Assembly: GCA_013693835.1 (NCBI GenBank)
Contig: CP059260.1
Location: forward strand, 2,733,496-2,740,818
DNA length: 7,323 nt
Source of the DNA: Brevundimonas sp.
GTDB taxonomy: Bacteria; Pseudomonadota; Alphaproteobacteria; Caulobacterales; Caulobacteraceae
Reading direction: 5' to 3'
Below are positions 1 to 7,041 of this stretch, in pieces. The notes beneath the pieces are model-generated. The model ran no database searches and was not told where the DNA came from. It saw nothing but the letters and a program-made list of their open reading frames with translations. The translations under genes and the position numbers were made by a program. Numbering within the stretch: the stretch's first letter is position 1; each line of letters opens with the position of its first letter.

Positions 1-44
1 GCGGTCTGCTCCCTGCTGCGCCGCCTCGCCTACTCTTCGGCGGC

Positions 45-74
45 CTGACCCGACTCAATGAGGTGTGCTATACT
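45..74 (+). promoter_or_regulatory. Sigma70-type promoter with extended -10 for the small plus-strand gene
   Basis: A -10 box TATACT (69-74, 5 of 6 consensus bases) is preceded directly by TGC (66-68), making an extended -10. A weaker -35-like CTGACC lies at 45-50 with an 18-bp spacer. Transcription would start near 80-82, just ahead of a Shine-Dalgarno GAGGTG (85-90) and an ATG at 94. Because the -10 lies downstream of the ATG at 58, it argues against that earlier in-frame start. The elements are seen in the sequence; promoter activity is inferred. Confidence 0.6.
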
Positions 75-93
75 GGATCGAACTGAGGTGCGG

Positions 94-300
94 ATGAGCC
101 AAAAACGTAGGACGCGCGATGACGAGCAATCGGCCCGCATGGTGCGTGCCGCTCGTCAGTTCTCGGGCGACGCCGAAGACGACCAGACACCTATAACGGC
201 CGAAGAAGAAGCCCTGATGGCCGAGGTTCGTGCGGATCATCCGCGCCACACACGGGAAGAACTTCGGGAGATGGCGCGGGCTCTGGCCCGTGGACGCTAA
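94..300 (+). CDS. Small charged hypothetical protein (68 aa)
   Basis: I do not recognise a family. The protein is 68 residues, highly charged (rich in Arg, Glu and Asp), with no cysteine, signal peptide or membrane segment, so it should be cytoplasmic. The N-terminal third is basic (SQKRRTRDDEQ). The rest is an acidic linker followed by a likely amphipathic helical C-terminus (TREELREMARALARGR). An in-frame ATG exists at 58, but the ATG at 94 is preferred: GAGGTG sits just upstream at 85-90, and an extended -10 promoter at 66-74 would make a leader of only about 13 nt. The gene ends in TAA and is followed at once by a strong terminator, so it is monocistronic. It converges on the metal-efflux operon and nothing ties it to that function. 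Short conserved proteins of this kind are common in alphaproteobacteria; the function is unknown. Confidence 0.7.
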   Translation: MSQKRRTRDDEQSARMVRAARQFSGDAEDDQTPITAEEEALMAEVRADHPRHTREELREMARALARGR

Positions 301-303
301 GGA

Positions 304-339
304 CAAGCGCCGGGATAGATGGTCCGGCGCTTGCTTTTT
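304..339 (+). terminator. Rho-independent terminator
   Basis: A perfect 10-bp GC-rich stem (CAAGCGCCGG at 304-313 with CCGGCGCTTG at 324-333) encloses a 10-nt loop and is followed by C then TTTTT (335-339) on the plus strand. It starts four bases after the TAA of the small gene at 94-300, which it should terminate. The T-tract touches the stop codon of the minus-strand transporter (339-341). Read from the minus strand the hairpin remains but has no T-tract after it, so it would be at best a weak terminator for the metal operon. Confidence 0.85.
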
Positions 340-923
340 CAGGAAGGCTCGTCCCTCACGCCGCTCAAAATCTCGAATGCGCCCTTGGCGGCCATAGCCG
401 CCACGAGGGCACCAACGATCAAGTCCGGCCAAGCCTGACCGAGCCACAGCACTAAGCCTCCGGCGACCAGGATGCCGCCGTTCGACACGAAGTCGTTGAA
501 GCTGAAGGTTTCGGCGGCGCGCATGTTGACGTCGTCGCTGTCCACCTTTTGCAGCAGCTTCAGGCACCAGAGGTTCACGAGGGCCGCCGCGAGCGCCATC
601 ACCATCATAGTCGGCCCGATGGGCTCCGTCCCCATCAGCCATCGACGGCCGACGTCCGCCAGCACCCCGATCGCGAACAGGAGCAGGAGAACGCCGGACA
701 TCGTGGCCGCCGTCTTCTTCCATCGCGGGGCGCGGCCCACAGCCAGGAAGCTGATCAGATAGACCGCGCTGTCCGAGGCGTTGTCGGCCGCATTCGCCAG
801 CAAGGCGCTGGAGTCGGCCAGCCAACCCGCCACCCCCAACGCCAGGAACAGACCGAAGTTCAGGACGAGGACCAGCAGCAGCGTCCCGCGCTGCCGCTGG
901 TCTTGGGCGTTGAAGGCGGTCAA
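339..923 (-). CDS. CDF-type cation transporter, transmembrane domain only (194 aa)
   Basis: Six hydrophobic segments (about residues 15-36, 41-62, 74-94, 104-125, 140-160 and 165-186) match the membrane domain of the cation diffusion facilitator family, which exchanges cytosolic divalent metals (Zn, Cd, Co) for protons across the inner membrane. TM2 carries the metal-site acids D47 and D51 (DNASD). TM5 carries N143-D144, but the His or Asp usually four residues before is F140. D167 begins TM6 (PDLIVGALV). At 194 residues it lacks the roughly 90-residue cytoplasmic metal-binding domain of YiiP or CzcD. The start is TTG, overlapping the TGA of czcA (TTGA), with AAGGAA (931-936) ahead of it, so translation is probably coupled to czcA. 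It is the last gene of the operon and is intact, unlike czcA. It likely feeds metal to the periplasm for the RND pump. The family is clear; the exact metal is not. Confidence 0.85.
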   Translation of the reverse strand: MTAFNAQDQRQRGTLLLVLVLNFGLFLALGVAGWLADSSALLANAADNASDSAVYLISFLAVGRAPRWKKTAATMSGVLLLLFAIGVLADVGRRWLMGTEPIGPTMMVMALAAALVNLWCLKLLQKVDSDDVNMRAAETFSFNDFVSNGGILVAGGLVLWLGQAWPDLIVGALVAAMAAKGAFEILSGVRDEPS

Positions 924-3900
924 TCGTCCATTCCTTCAGATGCCCGATGCCTGACCGCCCTGGCCGCGAACGTCGGCAGGACGAGCAGGGTCAGGATGGT
1001 GGCGGTCAGCAGACCGCCGATCACCACCGCCGCCAACGGTTTTGCACCTCGGCGCCGGCGCCATGGGCCAGCGCCATCGGGATGAAGCCGACGATGGCGA
1101 CGAGCGCCGTCGTCAGCACGGCTCGCAGGCGGCTGGATGCGCCTTCGATGGCGGCTTGGTAAGGCGTCAGCCCGGCTGTCAGCCGCTCTCGAATGGCCTG
1201 CATCAGGACGAGACCGTTCAAGGTCGCCACGCCCGACACGGCGATGAAGCCGACCGCCGCAGAGACCGAAAACGGCATCCCGCGCAGCAGCAGCGCCAGG
1301 GCTCCGCCCACCAAAGCCAGAGGGACGCAGGCGAAGACCAGACCGGCCTCCGCGAACGATCCCAACGCCAGGAACAGCAGCACTCCGATCAGGACGAACA
1401 CGATCGGAATGACGAGGCCGAAGCGTTGCTCGGCTCGCTTCAGGTTCTCGAACTGCCCACCCCAATCGAGATAGACCCCGGCCGGCAGGGCGATCTCTGC
1501 GACCTGGCTCTGGGCGTCGGTGACGAAGCCGCCCAGGTCACGCCCGCGCACATTGGCCTGGACCACCATACGGCGGCTGCCGTTCTCGCGGCTGATCTGG
1601 TTCGGACCCTCCGCCGTCTGAATACGCGCGACCGAAGACAGGGGCACGATCACGCCGGTGTCGGACACGATGGGAAGCGACGCCAAGGCCGCCGGGTCGT
1701 TGCGGGCGTCGTCGGGCAGGCGGACGACGACGTCGAACCGGCGATCCCCCTCGAAGATGCGTCCGGCCTCGGCGCCGCCGACGCCGGCCGAGACCGCTTC
1801 GCTGACGTCTGCGGCCGAAAGGCCGTAGCTGGCGGCGGCGGTCCGATCCACGCTGACGGTCAGGGTGGGCAGGCCGGACGCCTGCTCGACCCGAACGTCG
1901 GCCGATCCGGTCGTCTCCCGAAGCGCGGTCGCGACCTGATCCGCGACCCGCTGGAGGGTGTCGAAGTCGTCGCCATAGACCATGACCGCGAGGTCTGTGC
2001 GCACGCCGGAGATCAGCTCGTTGAACCGCAATTCGATCGGCTGGCTAAATGAATTGTTGCCGATCTGCTGCGCGGCCACGCCTTCGATCCGTTCGATCAG
2101 TTCTTCCTTCTCCAGGCCCGGATCGGGCCAATCCGTGCGGTCCTTGAGCACGATGACGCTGTCGGAGATGTTGGGCGGCATGGGGTCCACGGCGGCCTCG
2201 GCCGTGCCGGTGCGCGAGAACATGGTCTCCACCTCCGGCTGGGCCTTGATGGCGCGCTCCAACGCCATCTGCATCGCCAGGGACTGTTCCAAGGAGGCGG
2301 ACGGCACGCGCAGCGCCTGCATGGCGATGTCGCCCTCGTCGAGCGTCGGGATGAACTCCCGGCCTAGCGACATGAAGGAGACGACCCCGATGACCAGAGT
2401 GACCACTGCCGAAATCAAAACGATCTTGGGGCGGGAGACCGCGTTCTTGATCGCCGGCTGAATGAATTTCCGAGCGAACCGAAGGATGAAGGTCTCGCGT
2501 TCCTCGGCCTGACCATCCGGTCCGATGTGAACATTCTTGGGATCGCGCACCAGCAGGGCCGTCATGGCGGGCACGAAGGTGAAGGAGAAGATGAAGGCGC
2601 CGACGAGGGCGAGCATGACGGTCGCGCCCATGGGCTGGAACGTCTTGCCCTCAACCCTCCAGCAGCAGCAGGGGCGCGAAGACCAACAGGATGATCAACT
2701 GACCGAAGGCGGCAGGCTTCACCATCTGGCGGGCGGATTGAACCGCGACGTCCAGGCGTTCGTGGCGCGTCAGCATTCGTCCCAGGGACGCCCGACGCTG
2801 GGTCAGCATCAGCAGGGTGTTTTCGATCACCACGACCGCGCCATCGACCATCAGACCGAAGTCCAGCGCGCCCAGGCTCATCAGGTTTCCGCTGATGCCG
2901 AACCTGTTCATGCCAATAACAGCGAACAGGAACGACAGTGGGATCATCAGCGCCGTGATCGTGGCCGCGCGGATGTTGCCCAGCAACAGGAACAGGACGA
3001 CGATGACCAGCAGCGCGCCCTCGATCAGGTTCCGAGCGACGGTCGAGATGGTCGAGTTCACCAGTTCGCTGCGGTTCAGGACCGGCAGGGCGACGATGCC
3101 GGGAGGCAGGCTGTCGTCCACCACCGCCAGCCGCTCGGCCGCCGCCTGGGCCACCGTGCGGCTGTTGCCGCCGGCGATCATCAAGGCGGTGCCCAGAACC
3201 GCCTCGTGCCCATCGCGGCTGGCGCCGCCCAAACGTGGAGCCTGCCCGATCTCGACCGTGGCGACGTCGGCGACCCGGACGACCAGACCGCCGCGATTGA
3301 CCACGGGGGCCTGGGCCAGATCGTCGATGGTCAACGCAAGAGCGTCGGTGCGGACGACCAGGGCTTCGCCCGCGCGCTGGATGTAGCCCGCGCCGGCGGG
3401 TATTCGCGCGCTCGACGGCCTCGACCAGATCGCCGAGGCCGAGGCCGTAGGCGGACAACTGCGCGGCATCGGGCCTGACGGCATACTCCTTGACGTAGCC
3501 ACCGACGGTATCGACGCCGGCGAGGCCGGCGGTCGTGCGCATCTGCGGCGCGATGATCCAGTCCTGGACCGTCCGCAGATAGGTCGCGCGTTGCGCGGGC
3601 GTCGTCAGTCGCTCGCCTTCGGGGGTCAGATAGACGCCGCCAGCCTGCCAGCCCGGCTGGCCGGGTCTCGAAAGATTCTCTGTGGTGAAGGGGACGTAAT
3701 CGACCGTCCACATCAGCACTTCCCAGGCCGGTGGTTATCGGCGACAGACCCGGCTCCACGCCTTCGGGAAGGCCCTCCGATGCGGCGGCGAGCCGTTCGG
3801 CGACCTGCTGACGCGCGAAATAGATGTCGGTCTGGTCGGTAAAGATCGCGGTGATCTGGCTGAAGCCGTTACGCGACAGCGACCGGGTGCTGGTCAGACC

Positions 3901-4134
3901 GGGGATGCCGGCCAGGGCCGTCTCCAGAGGATAGGTGACCTGACGCTCGATCTGCTCGGGGGCGAGGGCGGGGGCGACCGTGGTGATCTGCACTTGACGG
4001 TTGGTGATGTCGGGGACCGCGTCGATCGGCAGTTTGGTCAGTTCATACAGGCCCAACGCCGCCACGAGGGCGACGGCGAGGATGACGAACCAGCGGAACC
4101 GGACCGACGCTTGAATGATGGCTGTGAACATCAT
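920..4134 (-). pseudogene. czcA: CzcA-type heavy-metal RND efflux pump, broken by four frameshifts
   Basis: This is the inner-membrane proton/metal antiporter of a CzcCBA tripartite pump. The five frame segments, read right to left, are about 4134-3724, 3719-3402, 3400-2654, 2652-1043 and 1042-920. Joined, they give about 1073 residues, a normal CzcA length. Segment 1 has the N-terminal TM1 and LPIDAVPDITN. Segment 3 has DFGLMVDGAVVVIEN in TM4 (about 2863-2822), with the proton-relay Asp, Asp and Glu of the Zn/Co/Cd (HME1-like) class. Segment 4 has EFIPTLDEGDI, the second porter half and the GVATLNGLVLMQ helix. The frameshifts lie near 3721, 3400, 2653 and 1042; family motifs imply losses of 2, 2, 2 and 1 bases. 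Two in-frame ATGs (4134 and 4131) follow an AGGGG (4140-4144) that overlaps the czcB stop. As written no full pump can be made, but there are no in-frame nonsense mutations and the conserved residues survive, so sequence error is a serious alternative to a true pseudogene. Confidence 0.9.
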
Positions 4135-4139
4135 CGTCG

Positions 4140-4144
4140 CCCCT
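4140..4144 (-). promoter_or_regulatory. Shine-Dalgarno for czcA on the czcB stop codon
   Basis: AGGGG on the minus strand overlaps the czcB stop TAG (4143-4145). It lies 5 nt before the first czcA ATG (4134) and 8 nt before the second (4131), so either start is possible; the second has the more usual spacing. The arrangement suggests coupled translation of adaptor and pump. Confidence 0.6.
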
Positions 4145-5330
4145 AGTGGCCGTGCTCGGCCTCGCCCTTGGCGAGTTCGGCTTTCAGGAGGAAGGCGTTG
4201 GCCCCGGCGATGCGTTCGGACCCAGTCAGGCCGCTGAGGATTTCCGTGCGATCGCCAGCTTGACGACCTGCCAGGACGGGAACGGCGCGGAACCCTTCGG
4301 CCGTGCGCACAAAGACGACGCTCGCGCCTTCCACCGTCTGGATGGCGTCGGACGGCACGGTCAGGCCGTCGACAACACCTCCGGTGACTACTGTTCCGGA
4401 CACCGCCGAACCAGCGGGCGGCAGGCTGCCCCTGTCGGCCTGGCGCGAATGACCGTAGCCCCGCTCTTCGCCGGCGTCGGCGGCGACGCCGGTGACGACC
4501 GCATCGAACTCGCCCGCCGGTCCCTGGACCCGCACGGTCGAGCCCGCACGGACCTGGGCCGCCAGTGCGGGCGGCGCGTTGAAGACGATCTCGATGCGCG
4601 CCGGATTGGTGACCTCAGCGATGACGCCGCCCTGGGCAGCGAACCCTCCCGGACCAACCTGAACGCTGGTGACGACGCCCGAGATCGGACTTGTCACGCT
4701 GAGCCGTCCCGCCGCATTGGGCGATCCGGCGGCGGAAGCGCGAGCGCGAGCAGCACGCGCCGCTGCTGCGCTGAGTGCCTGGGCATGGGCGACTTCGGCG
4801 TCGCGCCGAGCGACCACACCCTGGTCGGCCAGACTCTCCTCCCGAGCGTGGGCCTGTTCGGCGGCTATGGCGTTCGCCTGAGCCGCGTCCGCGTCGGCTC
4901 GTAGGCTCGCGGCGTCGCCACTGACCAGGACTGCCAGCGGTTGCCCGGCCCGCACCGACTGACCCGGCGCGACGAGCACCCTCTCCACACGACCGCCGAC
5001 GCTGGCGGCGACAGCCGCCCTCGCATCGACCATCGGCTCGACTCGGCCGGACAGACGGGTCTCGCCTCCGCCACCGCCGGTGACCGCGACGACCGAGATA
5101 TTGGCGGCGGTGATCTGGGCGGCCGTCAGGACGACGACGCCTTCCTCACCGCCTTCTTCCTCGGCATGGCCTTCCTCGCCCTCTTCGTCCGAGTGTCCGG
5201 CTTCGCCGGACGCGGCCGGCGCTTCCGCCGGCGAGCGGGTGATCACATAAAGGCCCGCGCCGCCCAGGACGACGACAGCGGCGATCCCGGCCATCAGCCA
5301 GGTCTTGTTGATCTGCGGGGTGCGTTTCAT
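4143..5330 (-). CDS. czcB: CzcB-type periplasmic adaptor (membrane fusion protein), 395 aa
   Basis: This is the HlyD/CzcB-family adaptor that links the RND pump to the outer-membrane channel. Residues 10-31 form an N-terminal membrane anchor or uncleaved signal. Residues 45-64 are an Asp/Glu/Gly/His-rich stretch, a plausible flexible metal-binding segment. Then come a lipoyl half-motif (about 108-137, GGRVERVLVAPGQSVRAGQPL), an Ala-rich alpha-helical hairpin (about 140-205), the second lipoyl half (SPISGVVTSVQVGPGGF, 214-230), a beta-barrel domain and a membrane-proximal domain (LTVPSDAIQ, 323-331). The tail ends EAEHGH. The ATG at 5330 is chosen because it overlaps the restored czcC stop (ATGA) and gives a correct N-terminus; the frame is open further upstream only inside czcC. 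Residues 291-301 (4428-4460) look out of frame, although the overall frame is kept. It is followed by czcA 8 bp downstream. Confidence 0.9.
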   Translation of the reverse strand: MKRTPQINKTWLMAGIAAVVVLGGAGLYVITRSPAEAPAASGEAGHSDEEGEEGHAEEEGGEEGVVVLTAAQITAANISVVAVTGGGGGETRLSGRVEPMVDARAAVAASVGGRVERVLVAPGQSVRAGQPLAVLVSGDAASLRADADAAQANAIAAEQAHAREESLADQGVVARRDAEVAHAQALSAAAARAARARASAAGSPNAAGRLSVTSPISGVVTSVQVGPGGFAAQGGVIAEVTNPARIEIVFNAPPALAAQVRAGSTVRVQGPAGEFDAVVTGVAADAGEERGYGHSRQADRGSLPPAGSAVSGTVVTGGVVDGLTVPSDAIQTVEGASVVFVRTAEGFRAVPVLAGRQAGDRTEILSGLTGSERIAGANAFLLKAELAKGEAEHGH

Positions 5331-6584
5331 TGCGATGTTCCAAAGGGGCGCGGCCTTGCAGGCGCGCGAGATCGATTTCGGCTCGGACCCGCGCGAGGCG
5401 GGCATCCACAGCGGCGTTGCGGGCGGCGATGAGGGCGGCGCGGGAAGACCGCAGTTCCAGTTGCGAGATGCGTCCCGCCTCGAACCCAATCCGCGAGAGG
5501 CGATAGGCTTCCTCGGCGGCCGTGACGCCGGCGTCGCTGGCGGTGACGCGGCTGACGGACGCTCTGAGACGCGCTTCGGCGGCGTTGCGATCCGCCTCCG
5601 CTTCCTGGCGCGCGCCCATGAGACGAGCGTCGGCGGCGCGGAAGTCCGCCTGGGCAGCTTCGATATTGCCCCGGTTCCGGTCGAACAGCGGCAGGGGCAC
5701 GCTCAGCCCGAACGTCAGGGCGGTCGCGTCCTCGGCCTCGTAGCGTCGCACGCCGACCGAGGCGCGGACGTCGGGCCGGGCGCGGATGCGTTCGACCTCG
5801 ATCCGGCTCTCGGCCGCCGCCCGCTCGGCCTCGGCCACGCGGACCTCCGGCGTCGCGCCGGACGTCACGCTCGCTGCGGCTGGCACCCGGTCGATCAGGC
5901 TGGTGTCGATCGAGGTGACCGGCATAGGCAGCATCGCCACGGCGGTCAGCCGCGCGAACGCCGCGTCCCGTTCGGCCTCAGCTTCGTCCAGGGTCGCGCG
6001 GGCGGCGGCGGCTTCGCTCTCGCCCTGGATGCCGCGCAGCAGGGGCTCGCGCCCCTCTTCGACCAGGATCAGCGCCGCGCGGGTATCGGCGATGGTGACC
6101 GTCAGGGCCTCTTCAGCCAGCAGGAACCGCCGCTGCGCGGCCTCCGCCTCGGCATAGACCAGGGCCAGCCTCGCCCCCGCCTCGACGGCCGCCAAGTCAC
6201 GCCTCCATCCCGCTGTGCCCGCATCGGCTCGCGCGACCTCGACCCGCGCGCCGCGACGTCCCCACAATCCCAGGTCCTGGGACAGCGACAAGGTGGTCTC
6301 GGCATTGTCGAATCCCGAAAACGGACCGCTGCCGAAGGCGTTCTCCGCCTCCAGCCCCAGTTCGGGGTTGGGACGAACCCGCGCCTGACGGACGCGCGCC
6401 TCGGCGCGTCGAGCAGAGCACTGGCCTCAACGGTCGTCGGCATCAGGCCGATGCGTTCAAGCAGCGCCTCGAACGGGGGCGCGGGATCGGCCCAGGCAGG
6501 GCCGGTGACCGCCGCCGCCATCGCGACCACGGCACAGCCGATCGCGAAACGCGACCGACCAGATTTCAGGGTGGCATGTTCCAT
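5327..6584 (-). pseudogene. czcC: CzcC-type outer-membrane efflux protein (TolC family), two frameshifts
   Basis: This is the outer-membrane channel of the CzcCBA pump. The ATG at 6584 opens a signal peptide with a likely cleavage after AWA at residue 32 (before DPAPPFEALL). About 60 residues in, near 6406, the frame shifts; one missing base in the Ala codon of LLDA(A)EARVRQ explains it. From 6405 leftward the other frame gives a typical OEP protein: RPNPELGLEAEN, SLSQDLGLWGRRGAR, then long Ala/Glu/Arg-rich coiled-coil helices, the second OEP half starting near VRAS...LTFGLSVPLPLFDRNRG, and SRIGFEAGRISQLELRSSR. A second shift in a run of four C (minus strand; 5345-5348) loses the natural end. 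With one C restored the end reads QGRAPFGTSQ and stops at a TGA (5327-5329) overlapping the czcB ATG. The repaired length is 419 residues, normal for the family. Without repair the frame runs on over czcB to 5146. Confidence 0.88.
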
Positions 6585-6634
6585 GTCCCAGCAGTTCCAG
6601 ACGATTGACGAGCGCCATCAGGCGCAGGGCATCG

Positions 6635-6979
6635 TCAGGCTCTGGGAGGGCGTTCCAGGCCGCTGGGCGCACGAGACGCGAGAGGTTCGTCGGTCGGGCG
6701 CAACAGGGTGGGGGCAACGACCGTCGTCACCGTGATGGATTGGGGCGAAGACGGTATCGCGGTTCCGCTGTGATGACAGTGGCCGTGCGAGCAGATGGCA
6801 TGGTCGTCGGGATCAGACGGCAGATCACCACCATCGTCGGCGGTTGATGCCGCCGCATGAGCAGGTTCCAGTTCCGCAGCGCAGGCTGCTGCATCAACGG
6901 TCGGGATCAGAACGAAGACGGCGACGAGCAGCGCGAACAGCGCCGCCACCACTCCGAATCTGCGCCGCTCCTGCACCAT
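6635..6979 (-). CDS. Small exported His/Cys-rich protein of the metal operon
   Basis: The protein is 114 residues from the ATG at 6979; a GTG at 6997 would add six residues, and neither start has a clear Shine-Dalgarno. A basic N-terminus (RRR) and a hydrophobic helix (VVAALFALLVAVFVLIP) followed by VDAAACA form a signal peptide or anchor, so it should face the periplasm. The middle is acidic and leads to a dense metal-ligand cluster, HAICSHGHCHHS (residues 60-71 counting from the ATG), with five His and two Cys. The tail is Pro/Arg-rich and ends ERPPRA. It lies between the arsR-like gene and czcC, 50 bp upstream of czcC, on the same strand. Small periplasmic proteins at this position in czc and cnr loci (CzcI, CnrX) have regulatory or metal-binding roles. 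I see no sequence reason to assign it to either, so it is best called a putative periplasmic metal-binding protein. Confidence 0.75.
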   Translation of the reverse strand: MVQERRRFGVVAALFALLVAVFVLIPTVDAAACAAELEPAHAAASTADDGGDLPSDPDDHAICSHGHCHHSGTAIPSSPQSITVTTVVAPTLLRPTDEPLASRAPSGLERPPRA

Positions 6980-7023
6980 CTCGGCCGTGTAGCACACTCT
7001 GATCGTCAGGCAATGAGAAGTGG

Positions 7024-7041
7024 GGCCGCAGCTATGCGGCC
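7024..7041. promoter_or_regulatory. Perfect hairpin over the stop codon of the arsR-like gene
   Basis: GGCCGCA (7024-7030) and TGCGGCC (7035-7041) form a 7-bp perfect stem with a 4-nt loop. Read on the minus strand, the loop TAGC contains the TAG stop of the arsR-like gene. No T-tract follows on the minus strand (CCACTTCTC), so it is a weak terminator or an attenuating or RNA-stabilising hairpin at best. On the plus strand only TTT follows. The structure is seen directly; any role is inferred. Confidence 0.45.

Noticed and set aside
1..48. Possible tail of an upstream plus-strand gene ending in TGA at 46-48 (...LAYSSAA)
   Set aside because: Only 15 codons are visible with nothing recognisable; too short to support.
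55..825. Minus-strand open frame of 256 codons overlapping the CDF gene and the small plus gene
   Set aside because: It crosses the terminator and two supported genes, is Arg/Gly-rich and has no recognisable domain.
1042..2052. Plus-strand open frame of 336 codons opposite czcA
   Set aside because: Rich in Arg, Gly, His, Asp and Gln with no domain, typical of an antisense shadow in GC-rich DNA. The minus strand here encodes clear CzcA motifs.
920..4134. Programmed ribosomal frameshifting in czcA
   Set aside because: Four sites in different contexts, with no slippery heptamer plus structure pattern, and the family is not known to use frameshifting.
6457..6717. Minus-strand frame (about 86 codons) spanning the gap between the small exported protein and czcC
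   Set aside because: It overlaps both neighbours in a different frame. The exported protein already has a natural end (ERPPRA) and czcC has its own signal peptide start.
5305..6735. Plus-strand open frame of 476 codons opposite czcC
   Set aside because: The composition is that of a shadow frame, and it spans the junctions of three real minus-strand genes.
7000..7020. Short inverted repeat CTGA-cga-TCAG upstream of the small exported protein as an ArsR operator
   Set aside because: The arms are only 4 bp, which is expected by chance, and the usual long AT-rich ArsR operator is not visible here.
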